Below, piece by piece: positions 11,373-23,309 of a stretch of DNA of 64,000 bases. Each line of letters begins with the position of its first letter. Position 1 is the first letter of the stretch. Origin of the DNA: Adiantum capillus-veneris (lineage: Eukaryota; Streptophyta; Polypodiopsida; Polypodiales; Pteridaceae); assembly GCA_014529385.2 (NCBI GenBank), contig CM043969.1, positions 33,386,446-33,450,445 on the forward strand. Reading direction: 5' to 3'. The position numbers and the translations under genes are program-made. The notes below the pieces were generated by a model, which saw only the letters and a program-made list of their open reading frames with translations, made no database searches and was not told the DNA's origin.

Positions 11373-11959
11373 ACATCCCTATTTGCTTGAGGGACTTGTC
11401 TCCTCCTTGGGCACATTTTCTTCATGAGAGATCTCCTTATTTTTCTTATTCTTTTCCTCATATGCCTTGTGATGCATATTTTGTTGCTCATTAGGAAAAT
11501 TTTGGACTCAAAAATGGGCCTTGTAAGAATTGTTGATGTGGCATAGCTTTCAAAAAGTGGGGATCAGTAAATGTTTTGCAAATAAGATCCAAAATTTTCG
11601 GAGGTTGGATATTTAGAATCTACTCTTCAAATGCTATCTATTGATATATAGCATGCATGTATCGAACATTGCCTTCATGTAGATCTAGAAAAAGGTGATT
11701 TTAGATTACAGTAACGGTAACAAAACCTGGCTAATTAAAAAACAATGGCATAACTTTCATAGAAGTCATCCAAACTTTTCGGACCTTGGCTCTTTAGAAT
11801 CCATTTTTCAAGAAATTTCCAATGATAGGTCATATCATGGGGTTCTAAGCAATATTTAGAGGGGTCTACCGGGTTGCTTTCTTTTGTACAACTTTGATGA
11901 TGTGGCACTCTTAAAAGGCCCAAAAATGAGTTCAAAATTTTCCTAATGTAATAGTGCGA
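11373..11959 (-). other. ORF1-ORF2 spacer of the LINE relic
   Basis: About 590 bases between the end of the ORF1 relic and the endonuclease domain. It contains short ORFs with no recognisable domain. This is longer than a typical LINE inter-ORF spacer, so decayed coding sequence or a small insertion may be included. Confidence 0.4.
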
Positions 11960-12780
11960 TCTTCACATACAAAACATTTTGTATCCCTTAATAGATCCAA
12001 TTATTATGAAGGATAATCTTTCGCTTGGTCTCATCCGGCATGATGCATACAATTGGATGTTCTCCCAAGTGAGGATCTCCTTGCTTCCCCACTCTATGTG
12101 CTCCATAGACCATAACTCCGGACATGCCAAAGTGGGTTTTGAAGAAATCTTCAATAACAATGGCAAGAGAAGGAGGTGTCTCTAGCTTCTCTTTGGGAAT
12201 TCCACGAATAACAATGTTCTTGGAACGTTGCTCCCATTCCTTCAACTCCTCCACATCCACATTCTCAACATTCTTTGTTTGAGCCATATCTTGCATACGT
12301 GAGGAATTAGCAACCACATTGCTACCACATACATCAGCCTAAGACTTGTTTGTGCATACATTTTTCATGTCGCATACATCCCGGCTCATGGTGTCAAATT
12401 TCTCCTCTTTCAATACATGGTCATGCTCTACTTTGCTCATCCGCTCCTTCAAAGCATTCAAGTCCATAAGAGAGCGTTTACATTCCTTGATTTTCTCTGC
12501 AAGTTGCATCAAATGTGTTGTTTGCATCTCAAGTTTCCTCATGAGATTCTCATTCTCAACCACAAGTACCCTTAGTGTGCCATTATCCATTGCAAGTGCT
12601 CGTAAGTCTTCACCTTGTTTGTTTATGGTATCTTGCAATGATACCAAGTATGCTATGATCATGGTTTTCAATGTCGTTGGTTGGGTGGTTGTGATGCTAT
12701 CTCCACACTTAGGAGATCTTGGATCATTTTCCACAATGGTTTGTGGACCTTGTTGAAGAAGAAGAACCCTTGAGAGTGCC
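11960..12780 (-). pseudogene. LINE ORF1 (coiled coil plus RRM-like RNA-binding region), degenerate
   Basis: Minus-strand relic of a LINE nucleic-acid-binding protein. The N-terminal part (about 12,700-12,345) is heptad-rich ([20 protein letters not shown], then [17 protein letters not shown]) and looks like a coiled coil. After an in-frame TAG at about 12,339 the same frame continues with RSKNIVIRGIPKE, then VMVYGAHRVGK and PIVCIMPDETKRKIILHN. This order resembles L1-type ORF1 proteins (coiled coil, RRM, C-terminal domain). A frameshift close to 11,990 moves the last residues (KGYKMFCM) to another frame. The start codon is uncertain because the upstream frame runs into (AT)n and GA microsatellites. 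No CCHC zinc knuckle is visible, although plant LINE ORF1 proteins often carry one. Confidence 0.72.
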
Positions 12781-12852
12781 GAAAGATATTGTATGTAAAA
12801 TAAGAGATAAGAGTAAATTTTCTTAAACCTGTTCACTTCGGAAATGCTGTTA

Positions 12853-13075
<223 letters not shown>

Positions 13076-13090
13076 ATGATTTTGATATGG

Positions 13091-13987
13091 TGTTGGGAAA
13101 CAAGCAAACCGGAACACCTGTATAGCAATGCCACCCAAGAGCATTGAAAGAGCACTACAATAACACCAAAACCTTTGGGAAACCTCTTTGAAACACCACA
13201 AATCCAACAAGAGTAGTCCCCTTGGGAATTTACTGGTCGTCGCCCACCCAAGAGACTATGCCACAAAGAAGGAAGAAACCTTTTTAGGCATGCAATTACG
13301 GACCCCGCCTACCAATGCTCTTGAAAACAAGGCTTTCACCTTCATCAAAAACCACTTTAAAAGTCCCCCTTCAAAGCATACATAAACCACAATATGTATG
13401 GGTTTCCACAACTCAACCTACATAGTTTTGCCCCAAAGCTGCCATACACTGTAGGCTGCAGAGAACATACATTGTAGGCTGCAGAGAACATACCATAACT
13501 CCAAAACCCCAAATTCAAAAGACATGATTTCAAAACTCTAAAAATCTCTAAAAACTCTGCAACAAAAGTGCTGAAATCCTTCAAATCTATCCCACGCACA
13601 ACTATGTGCAGAATCAAGGCGAACACGATGTTGTAGCAGGAAGACTAGGTGTAGAGAGAGCTAGTCGAGGGCAAAAAACTGCATCCAAAGGCATCAAGAA
13701 GTCAGAATGAGATAAGACCTGAAAAATTATGAAGTTTGGCTAATCTTTTTTTAATTTTGTACATGTGTTTAAGTTATATACAAGTCTCATTTCAAAAACC
13801 TCACTCACGGCACTTACAGTAGCCCGACAGCTGTCACTAGAGTAGCGACTTGCAGTGCCTGTACATGTGCTTGCTAAAGCAAGATAAAAACCCCACAAAA
13901 AGAAATCCCACATAAACTTTTTACATCGGGAATCATGTCTGTATGTACAAATTTACAAAAAACAGGGTGTCAAAAATGCGCTCAACA
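13091..13987 (-). repeat. LTR (3' LTR in element orientation)
   Basis: 897 bp, TGTTGGG...CTCAACA. It differs from the partner LTR by many scattered substitutions. It also carries an extra copy of a ~22-base segment (tgtaggctgcagagaaca) near 13,450-13,495 that the partner has once, which explains the length difference. Confidence 0.88.
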
Positions 13988-13996
13988 TAGTTTGCC

Positions 13997-14009
13997 AACC
14001 CCCCAGTCT
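13997..14009 (-). other. Polypurine tract (minus strand)
   Basis: Reads ACTGGGGGGTTGG on the minus strand, about 10 bases from the left LTR, where the plus-strand primer is expected for a minus-strand element. Confidence 0.5.
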
Positions 14010-14025
14010 GCTAGAGCATTCATGT

Positions 14026-14616
14026 TCAGCAGTAGCATGAGACCTCATGTCCACCTAGATCAAAAGTCCATACAATATAATAACATAATGCATATAAAAA
14101 AACGAGCCATATCAATTTACCCACTCCCAATATGAAAGCACAAATGATATGTAGGATGCAAATCCTCTTTAGGCATAAAGGACTCTCAACAAATACAGCA
14201 GAGAGAGACGCTTTCATCATTATAGCATGCAAGGAATCCTTTAACATTTCATCCAAAATGTGTTCAAATTTTAACTCAGACATTTTCATATCGTCTTGCA
14301 TATTCATCTCATTATCATCACGCTTGACTGAGCATCCATCCACCAATTCAACCACATCATGCTTGATAGGTAAGCCACCCTTCATACATAACTTAGGCTC
14401 CTTAACAAGAGGATCAAGCAAGGTAGCATCAACCATATTCACATGAGGCATAGAAAGAGAATCTCCATCATTTTCTATATCGTCTAAAACCTCAATATTC
14501 TCTTTATCAATCAAGGGATGGTCACATACATCACTACAAATGCAATCACAAGAGTCCTCATGGAAAAATAAAACAAGAAAATTCCATCTTCTCAATGAAT
14601 GCATCAGCATCCTCAC
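14026..14616 (-). CDS. Unrecognised ORF inside the deleted LTR element
   Basis: A 196-codon minus-strand frame filling most of the element interior. The translation is acidic in its middle (NIEVLDDIENDGDS; DDNEMNMQDDMKMSE) and has a hydrophobic, possibly membrane-spanning C-terminal stretch (ICAFILGVGKLIWLVFLYAL). I do not recognise a family. It follows the gag-like fragment at 14,558-14,710 in a different frame, so it may be captured or rearranged sequence, or decayed polyprotein. An open frame of this length in such AT-rich DNA could also be chance. Confidence 0.35.
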   Translation of the reverse strand: MRMLMHSLRRWNFLVLFFHEDSCDCICSDVCDHPLIDKENIEVLDDIENDGDSLSMPHVNMVDATLLDPLVKEPKLCMKGGLPIKHDVVELVDGCSVKRDDNEMNMQDDMKMSELKFEHILDEMLKDSLHAIMMKASLSAVFVESPLCLKRICILHIICAFILGVGKLIWLVFLYALCYYIVWTFDLGGHEVSCYC

Positions 14617-14710
14617 CTACATGACCATAGAACCTTGGAGACTCTGTCACCATAGACATCAAAGCTATCAATTTAAGGTCACTTGAAGAAGATCCTCCGT
14701 GAGGGCACCA
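14558..14710 (-). pseudogene. gag N-terminal fragment
   Basis: Directly after the minus-strand primer-site-like sequence, the frame encodes MSMVTESPRFYGHVGEDADAF, then IEKMEF. The pattern (P-x-F-x-G, acidic residues, A-x-x-F-I-x-x-x-E) resembles the start of retrotransposon gag proteins. It stops after about 12 further residues, so the rest of gag and all of pol have been deleted. Confidence 0.5.
14697..14710 (-). other. Possible primer binding site (minus strand)
   Basis: TGGTGCCCTCACGG on the minus strand begins with the TGG expected to pair with a tRNA CCA end, six bases inside the right LTR. I cannot assign the tRNA with confidence. Confidence 0.4.
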
Positions 14711-14716
14711 AAACAC

Positions 14717-15590
14717 TGTTGGGAAACAAGCAAACCGGAACACCTCTATAGCGATGTCACCCAAGAGAATTGAAAGAGCACTACAATAACACCAAAATCT
14801 TTGGGAAACCCCTTTGAAACACCAAAAATCCAACAAGAGTAGTCCCCTTGGGAATTTACTGGCCGTCGCCCACCCAAGAGACTATGCCACAAAGAAGGAA
14901 GAAACCTGTTTAGGCATGGAATTACAGACGTCGCCTACCAATGCTCTTGAAAACAAATCTTTTCCCTTCATCAAAAACCACTTTAAAAATCCCCCTTCAA
15001 AGCATACATCGCCCACAAGACATATGGGTTTCCACAACTCAACCTACATAGTTTTGCCCCAAAGCTGCCATACACTGTAGGCTGCAGAGAACAGACCATT
15101 ACTCCAAAACCCCACTCCGAAAGACATGATTTCAGAATTCAAAAAATCTTTACAAACTCTGCAACAAAAGTGCTGAAATCCTTCAAATCAGTCCCTACAC
15201 GACTATGTGCAGAATCAACGCAAACAGGATGCTGCATAACAGGAAGACTAGGTGTAGAGAGAGCTAGTCGAGGGCAAAAAACTACATCCAAAGGCATCAA
15301 GAAGCTAGAACGAGCTAAGACCTACAAAATTATGAATTTTGGCTTAACCTTTTTAAGTTTGTACATGAGTTTAAATTATTTACAAGTCTCATTTCAAAAA
15401 ACTCAATCACAGGCACTTACAGTAGCTCGATAGTTGTCACTAGACTAGCGACTTGCAGTGCATGTACATGTGCTTGCTAAAGCAAGATAAAAAACCCACA
15501 AAAAGAAAGCCCACACACACTTTTGACATCGGTAATCATGTTCATATGTACAAATTTACAAAAAACGGGGTGTCAAAAATGCGCCCAACA
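14717..15590 (-). repeat. LTR (5' LTR in element orientation)
   Basis: 874 bp partner of 13,091-13,987 with the same termini (TGTTGGG...CCCAACA). The terminal seven bases form an inverted pair, as expected of intact LTR ends. Confidence 0.9.
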
Positions 15591-15938
15591 ACGGTAATAT
15601 AGATAGATAGATAGAAATAAATAACTATTAATGTATTTACAACATGTGTATTATAATATATATTATATATGTATATGTATATATACACATGCACACACAC
15701 ATGTATATACACACATATATATGTAGTTCAAAACACACAAGTATTTGCCCACGATTCAAATAAAATTGTGTGAAGGCCAAGATGTTGGGGACGGAGCCTC
15801 TAAAAATAAATGTTTGATAATGGCGGTCAATGCACGGCGACCACTATTTTGAGCGCCTGCATGTTTTTGATCATGGAAGAGACTCATGGAGGTTTTGAAT
15901 TCTTATTGCATGGAAGAGTTGAAGTTGAACTATAGCTG

Positions 15939-15990
<52 letters not shown>

Positions 15991-16424
15991 TGTCTTCCCA
16001 TACATGAGGATCTCCCCCTTCCCGCATCCCTCTTGTAGCGTCTCATGCTCCGAGCTCTTGGCAGTAAGTCTTCTCACGATTTTCAAGGATGTGAGGCTTA
16101 GCAAGTGTTTCATGTTTCTAGGCTACTAGGGAATAGCTGGAGGTGAAAATGTGCCTCCATCTCCATGTTGCTTGTGAGCCTACGGATGGCTGAGTGCTTA
16201 TGAGGCACTAGGCTTCCATATCCGCGATACCACCCTTTCTCACACTCCACCTGTTCACGAGGCAGCTTGCTCACATCTCGGCACTGCCGCTCTTCCTCAC
16301 ACTCCATATGCAAAACTTAGAAACCTTTGGAAAAGAATATTTTGTATCATGCATTTTTTAAAAATAAAAGCTACTAGTATAATATGTGTGGCCGTTTGTA
16401 CACATAATAATAATAGCACAATAG

Positions 16425-16472
<48 letters not shown>

Positions 16473-16970
16473 CATTTATGTAATTATGAACGTATGTATT
16501 ATGATGCATTCGCACACCAAATGAGCGGGGATAAAGCGTGCATCAAATGTTTTGAAGTCTTGTGCGAAGTCTTGTGCCAGCCGAGTCTTGTAGCGGTGAT
16601 GTCTTGTGTCCCGTAGCTGTAAAACAAAGACTTGCTTGGGCTAACCCTACCAAAAACAACAGAGTTGGGTTTTCAAAAGCCTCGTTAGGCGAGAGGAGAC
16701 AAAATAGTTGATCTACGTGCTACCTTGCCCCCTTCTTCGTGCGAATGCGCCCTTAGTACAGACGCACACACACGTGCAACAAAAATGATAAAGCCTTGGG
16801 AGAATGTACTTTTTGGAGGGAGCTTGATTAATGCTTACAGCCTGTAGAGGCAGGAGACATTCAAGTTTTGAAATTTGAATTTCAAATTCTAAATGCGGCC
16901 CCTTTGCCTATATATATATATATATATATGTCTCCTTGTCAATGACTGTAGCATTTTTCTCTAACACAAG
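15591..16970. other. Non-coding with several microsatellites
   Basis: Contains GATA repeats at 15,601-15,616, AT/CA repeats to about 15,720, (CT)n at 15,943-15,986, (CA)n at about 16,425-16,463 and (AT)n at 16,911-16,929. No coding region was recognised. Confidence 0.6.
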
Positions 16971-17217
16971 TCCTCTCTCTCTCTCTCTCTCCCTCTCTCC
17001 CTCTCTCTCTCTCTCTATTGTTTTGAAACTTTTTCCACATGGCGCTGGCATCCTTAGAAGTAGATCTACCTTATCCAATAGTCACATACTCAACAATTAA
17101 GAACTTGCATGCTCGTGAAAATTTGGAAGAAAATCTACCACCTATGGTTTCACTCTTGTGCTCACTAACTCAATTGCAAACTTGTGCATATTTAATAGAA
17201 TACCTAGCAGCTAGGTT

Positions 17218-17267
<50 letters not shown>

Positions 17268-17556
17268 CCCCTCCCCCTCCTTCGCCCTCAATTTTGGCCA
17301 CTTTGTCAAATTTTAAGCAAACATGTTTCTCCTCACTCTCCCTAAGCGGTTGAGTTTTGTACCTCCCCCCCCTCCCCTCCTTCGCCCTCAATTTTGGCCA
17401 CTTTGTCAAATTTTAAGCAAAAATGTTTCTCCTCACTCTCCCTAAGCGGTTGAGTTTTGTACCTCCCGCCCCCCTTCGCCCTCAATTTTGGCCACTTTGT
17501 CAAATTTTAAGCAAAGATGTTTCTCCTCACTCTCCCTAAGCGATTGAGTTTTGTAC

Positions 17557-17587
<31 letters not shown>

Positions 17588-17715
17588 CTCTATGTATATC
17601 TCTCCTCTTTCACAATGGCTACCATATTCATCCCCTAACATAGTGACACACACATGTGCTTTGTCTCCCTCTTTCTCTAGCTCTTTGTCTCTATATTTGG
17701 GGAGCATTATAGTTC

Positions 17716-17767
<52 letters not shown>

Positions 17768-17802
17768 CTCAATTTTGGCACGATGGTCAAAAATTTGACA
17801 AG

Positions 17803-17847
<45 letters not shown>

Positions 17848-17882
17848 CTCAATTTTGGCACGATGGTCAAAAATTTGACAAG

Positions 17883-17948
<66 letters not shown>

Positions 17949-18325
17949 CATGTGGCTCTCTCTCCCCTCCATCTTTTAGTTTTGTCCATATGGACAAAAC
18001 TTTAGTGAACTTGTCACTTCCTTAAGTGCAAGTTTGCCCCCCCCCCCCCCTTCTCTCTCTCTTGCACAGATGTCCATTGTAGTTTTGTCCATATGGACAA
18101 GATTTTAGTCAAAGTGCTTCTTTTCTCTTCTTAAGTAAAAGTCAACCCCCCCCCCCCCCCCCCCCGGCGATGTCTTTGTCTCCTTCCAACCTTCAATTGT
18201 GTCCACTTGATCAGTCCTTAGGGTGGATGTTCCTCCTCACTCTCCCTAAGTGAGTGAGTTTGTTCCTCCCCTCTCCTCTCCCTCTCTCTCTCTCCCTAAG
18301 TGAGTGAGTTTGTTCCTCCCCTCTC

Positions 18326-18356
<31 letters not shown>

Positions 18357-18437
18357 CCTAAGTGAGTGAGTTTGTTCCTCCCCTCTCCTCTCCTCTCCTC
18401 ACTCTCCCTAAGTGAGTGAGTTTGTTCCTCCCCTCTC

Positions 18438-18485
<48 letters not shown>

Positions 18486-19098
18486 TTCTCTATATGTCCT
18501 TGTCAATGGCTACCCCATTTTTCTTTTACTCTCCCTCTATCTTTCTATCCCACATCTTCACACACATGGTCTCCCTAAGTTAATGAGCTTGGTAGTCTCC
18601 CTTGATCCCTCCATCCCTCAGTTTTATATTTGCAATCAAAACTTTGTGAGAATGCTTCTCCTCACTCTACCTAATTCAGTGAGATTGGTTCTCTCTCTCT
18701 CTCTCTCTCCACTAAAAAAAATTTAAATCTCTTTCTCTTTCTCTATTTTCTCTCACTTGTAAAAATTTTACCACATGGTCTTGCCATCTCTTGAAGCGGC
18801 ACTACCTACATCAATACTTACAAACTCATCAACTACAAATGTGTAAATTTAAACAACTACTAACACTCTCACTATATCTCCTCCTCCTCCTCCCCCCCCC
18901 CTCTTTATCTATCTCGCCCTCCAACCCTCACTTTTGTTCTCTTTGTCAAATTTTTAGTTGGTATGTTTCTCCTCTCTCCCTAAATGAGCACGTCTAGTCA
19001 TCTCTCTCTCTCTCTCTCTCTCACGCTTATAAATGGCTACCAAACTATTCACCTTACACCATACACAAACTTTATGTCTCTCTCTCGATATCTCTTGT

Positions 19099-19152
<54 letters not shown>

Positions 19153-19233
19153 CCACAATTTTGTCCACATGGTCAAAATTTTGATAATGAAGGTTCTAAC
19201 TTATCCTCACTCTCCCTAAGCAATTGGGTTTGG

Positions 19234-19275
<42 letters not shown>

Positions 19276-19282
19276 ATTCTCC

Positions 19283-19325
<43 letters not shown>
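16971..19325 (+). repeat. CT-rich minisatellite array with embedded (CT)n and poly-C tracts
   Basis: Array of diverged units built on the phrases CCCTCAATTTTGGCCACTTT, GTCAAATTTTAAGCAAA and TTTCTCCTCACTCTCCCTAA, then 'gtgagtttgttcctcc', each followed by a variable (CT)n or poly-C run. Three units at about 17,276, 17,376 and 17,470 repeat with a period of 95-100 bases. Two units at 17,764 and 17,844 repeat with a period of 80. Pure C runs occur at 17,559-17,584, 18,039-18,050 and 18,147-18,165. Long CT runs occur at 17,720-17,762, 17,885-17,946, 18,445-18,482 and 19,102-19,148. All ORFs here are low-complexity artefacts. Confidence 0.85.
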
Positions 19326-19326
<1 letters not shown>

Positions 19327-20040
19327 ACCCCTCTCATTGACTTCCTACAATTGCATGGGAAGAAAGCACAAAAGTTCAAAAGACGCATAAAAGCAAGATC
19401 TTGAGCACGGGATGGATGCATGACATAAAGAAGTGGTTTGGGATATGGGATGCATTAACTTGCTACATGATGCTTCAATTGACTCACAAGTGAATGAATC
19501 TTTTCTACAATGCCAATGTATTACGGCTTGGGAGAAATCCGGTGGGTCACGATTCATACATTACACCATACATATTGCCCCTAACTACAAAACCATGTTC
19601 TTTGCCGAAAGAGGAAACCGAGAGTCTGAGTACCACAAACTACTAGAGTGCTCAGATTTTGGTCACATCCGAAATTGCTTCTCTCACATTTTCAACCTTA
19701 ACTTAGACATACACATTTTCCTTTCCCAGTCACAATGTGGGCTCTCCATTGCGACTCTCATCACCACAATTTTGGAGCATCGAGAGTCACCCATCAGCCA
19801 TACACATACTACATCACATGTAACTTTGGTCCCATCCCGGGGGATTCACCACTTATAATAAGGACATGTCACATGCGTGCACCAAATTCCCCTTTTTTAC
19901 CCCTATATACGGGACCATCCTTTGTAAATTGCACCTTTTCTCCGCTTTATACCCCCCTTATTGTACACTCACGTGATACCATACAGTAAAACTTAGTAAA
20001 TCCCCCAGGGGTCCCATAGGTCATATTTGACCTCCAAGGA
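19326..20040. other. Non-array island within the CT-rich region
   Basis: Roughly 700 bases of normal complexity. A plus-strand frame of 141 codons (19,433-19,858) is open but matches nothing I recognise, and I do not call it a gene. Confidence 0.45.
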
Positions 20041-20450
20041 CGATATTAAAATCTATCTATCTCTCTCTTCCCCCCTTCCTTGTTCTGCATCCTTTATTTA
20101 TGTCCACATGAATATAACTTTTGTCAGTATGTTTCTCCTCACTCTTTTTAAGGGTGATTGTTTCCTCTCTCTTCTCACTTTCTCTCCCTACTCTCTCTCT
20201 CTCTCTCTCTCTCTGTTTTTGTCTCCACCTCACTCTCTACCTTTGTGGGATTTGAAGTTCATTCATTGTTAAGAAAACCGTGATGTTCATTTTGAATATA
20301 CACATATGCTATGCTGTCAAATCTAGAGATGTTGAAGTCAAGTATTAGCTTCAAACAGTTCATGTACATTTTCAATGCAAAAAAGAGGATGAACAAAAAG
20401 CTAAAGTTCTATCCACATGGCCAAATGCCAAAGGTTATACATGCTAAGAG

Positions 20451-20490
<40 letters not shown>
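20041..20490 (+). repeat. Further CT-rich minisatellite units
   Basis: Two more diverged units of the 17-19 kb family (TGTTTCTCCTCACTCTTTTTA; (CT)n at 20,190-20,214 and 20,454-20,484). A related CT/GTCT tract lies at 20,950-21,020. Confidence 0.65.
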
Positions 20491-23309
20491 CCCTCCCCAC
20501 TGGGAGAGCCATATGTTGGCCATGTGGTTCCATTTCTAGGCTCCCTAGGATCAACACTTAATCAATATACATGTTCACTTAACATTGTACAATGTTAGGA
20601 TGCTTAGAAATTTAGAAAATTTCAGTTTATACTCTCAAGTTTTGTCTTTGTCATCAAAAGATAAAGTCTTCTTACACCCCATGAGATAATACCACATAAA
20701 GATGCCCATCAATGGGACCCTCTTCAAGCTACCCCCAAGAGAAAACTAGGTGTGAGAACTCAAGCTTCCCAATACCCCCCCTAAAATTGCTCACAATTAC
20801 TTTGCTAATTTTGAGATTGCAAGCATTGACCAAAGGGCTGAAAGAAAGGCTTTCTAGAAGACAATTTGGCCCATCCAAGGAAAATCTATGGTGGTATGTT
20901 ATTATGAGCACAAAGATGAATGTTATGTGCAGTTTACCTTGTCCCCCGATCCCCCCCCCCCTCTCTCTCTCTCTCTGTCTGTCTCTCTCTCTCTCTCTCT
21001 GTCTGTCTCTCTCTCTCTTTGGCTGTGTGTCCCTCCTTCATCCCCCTTGTTTGTATTGCACTCAGGATGAGAAAATTCATAACCTGGTTATTCAAGGACT
21101 CAGTTTTTTGCCATTTGGTAGGATGATGCTTCAGAAGATGTATAAATTATGTAGATGAGCCAAGTGTGCATTGGTCATAGAGAAATGACTTGCAAAAATT
21201 AAAATTCAAGTTCTTGTCAAACCTTGAGTATGTCCTAAACACAATGGCACAATGATAGAATGCTCAAATTTCTATTGAATTTAATGATGTCATAATCCTC
21301 TCAACTTGACGATTTTCTTATTTGAGAGTATGCCTCCAAGCTCTTTTAGATTGATAATATGGTATCTAAGAGGTTTCTTGTATGTTTTTAACACATTTTT
21401 GTAATACCTCCTCTATTTATGCCTCCCTCTTTCTACCTCTATTTATAGCAACAATATGGGATATAAGTCTTATCAAAGTCCTTTAATACATTACTATAAT
21501 ATGATCACTCCAGATTTCCATCCTTCTCTTTTTCTAATGCTATGATTTGTTTTCCTCTCTCTTTGCCCTCCCACTCTCTACCTCTCCTTGGAGAAACCAT
21601 TGAAGGGCCCTATTTGTAAATCTTATTAGAACTTACTAGTTAACAAACATTGTTCAAAACTAGAGTACTACGTACATCTTGAGTCCAAGTAAATGATAAA
21701 AGTCATTGGTGTTTTTAAACACTATAATAAGTTGAGAGATCTAAGTCCTACCTTGAAATATAATTTCCTTTTAATCTACATTTATATGTGGATGCGAGGA
21801 TGCATGTTTCTTTTAGAAGTGAGTAAAAAATACCAAAACACTGTGAATGTTTTTGAAGGCAATTGTCACATTTGAAGTTATGATTGAGCACACATACATG
21901 TCATGTATCACACATTTGCAACAAAGAAACAAATTTTTAGGAACTCACTTCTTTGGATTTTTAAAGATATTCTCTTGGTGTTTCTAAACACCACCATTAT
22001 TATGGAGAACATCTGCTCATTGTGCCTTTTCTTGTAAAACTGTATCTTGGATTTCAAGACTGATTTGCGTGTGCTTCAACGCAAATTTTGACATCAAACA
22101 AGCACTATCATGTATTAAGCCTTTTTTTGGTGACCATATATTTGTGAAGAAGACAACGGGTCCTTTTGAAGGGAAAGTAATAAAAGGTGGCATGTTTAAC
22201 ATCTCTTAGTCATCAAAACAAACAATAAACTTTTGGAAATTCAAGTTTTATAGCAGTGGTATATGTCAAGGTATTGGTCTATGTCTAAAACAACATTGAT
22301 TTGATGCTAGTCAAATTCTTCATTGTGATAAGACTCATTCTATTGAAACAATGTAAGATCACATTTTACTTCAAGTCTAGCATGCCTTATGCTTCTGAAT
22401 CTAAAAATGCTTCATGTGAGCTTGGAAAAATCTTAAAATAGTGTTCTATCTTGACATTATCTCCATGCACCTAAAGATTGTAGCTTTGTGTAAGTGCTTA
22501 TTGAAATGAAAAATCATATACGGCAACACGAGTGAGTGCACATAGATTTTGATTTAACACGGATGACTATCACTATGAGTGGCACCCTGTCATCTCATGA
22601 TATAAGTATAAAAAAGCATCTAGATACTTTGTATTCAAGTTGTTCTTTAAAACTCTTTATTATGTTGTACCATACTTTAGTCATCACATATACATTGAAG
22701 TAAGGTCATATATAGACTGTATTAACTAAACATTTATGAACTTGCTTGGTTAAGTACCCTATTTATATTTGATTGTTGAACACCAACTACTATGATAAGT
22801 TGCTCTTGTGGCTATCAAAGTCTACCTTCTATAATCGAGACCTAGTACAAAGGAAGATATTACCCAAATTTGTAGTAGGTAGTGGTATTTGCACATCTTC
22901 AAGACTTAGTATGCATTATATAGCATGTGATATTCCAAGTAAATTGTCTATGGTACAATTTTTTGGTAAAGGCTTCAAATTTTTTATGTAAATTTATCAG
23001 TGTGTTATAGCATGGGAGCTAACCAAGGAGAAGGTTTGATTTGCACACATGGACTCTAAAACATACAAATTTTTATTCCATGAGGACCATGTTATGTGTC
23101 AGAATTTAGGATTTTTGATTTGTTTACTTTATATGATTGCATTTCCTTCTTGTTGGGTAGGTCCACTACTTTTGAATAGTAGTAATAGACTTTTATGCAT
23201 AGAGAAAGCATCACATCTGTGACAAAAAATGGCAACAACTTACTTTCTCATGGTCAAAACTTCACCCCAATTCAAAAGTGGGAATTAGGAAATTCCCAAA
23301 CTCTCCAAT
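20491..23309. other. AT-rich intergenic DNA, no gene recognised
   Basis: Apart from the CT/GTCT tract at about 20,950-21,020, I see no repeat or coding signal. The motif GGTGTTT-(2)-AAACACC, a short inverted repeat, occurs near 21,704 and 21,975, as it does at 6849. Confidence 0.5.

Larger units (their letters stand above)
13091..15590 (-). mobile_element. Internally deleted LTR retrotransposon, minus strand
   Basis: Two similar direct repeats (13,091-13,987 and 14,717-15,590) start with TGTTGGGAAACAAGC and end in CAACA. They enclose only about 730 bases. The right edge of the interior reads, on the minus strand, as a primer-site-like TGGTGCCCTCACGG next to the right LTR. The left edge reads as a G-rich polypurine tract (ACTGGGGGGTTGG) next to the left LTR, so transcription is on the minus strand. 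Only a short gag-like piece remains and no pol. I see no clear target-site duplication (left flank ends GATATGG, right flank begins ACGGTAA). Confidence 0.85.

Noticed and set aside
12000-12756. Plus-strand ORFs of up to 136 codons opposite the LINE ORF1
   Set aside because: They are shadows of the minus-strand LINE coding sequence, which has recognisable domains.
17276-17560. Regularly spaced similar units resembling a CRISPR array
   Set aside because: The units are CT-rich minisatellite repeats with variable dinucleotide runs, not short palindromic repeats with unique spacers, and the genome is a plant.
17200-19421. Many ORFs of 60-125 codons rich in Ser-Leu or Arg-Glu repeats
   Set aside because: They are translations of (CT)n/(GA)n microsatellites. 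Similar artefacts occur at 10.3-10.7, 12.8-13.2, 35.9-36.1 and 39.9-40.4 kb.
19433-19858. 141-codon plus-strand ORF
   Set aside because: No recognisable motif, no homologue in the window and no promoter context. An open frame of this length can arise by chance.
20712-21158. 148-codon plus-strand ORF
   Set aside because: Its middle is a CT/GTCT repeat and the rest has no recognisable feature.
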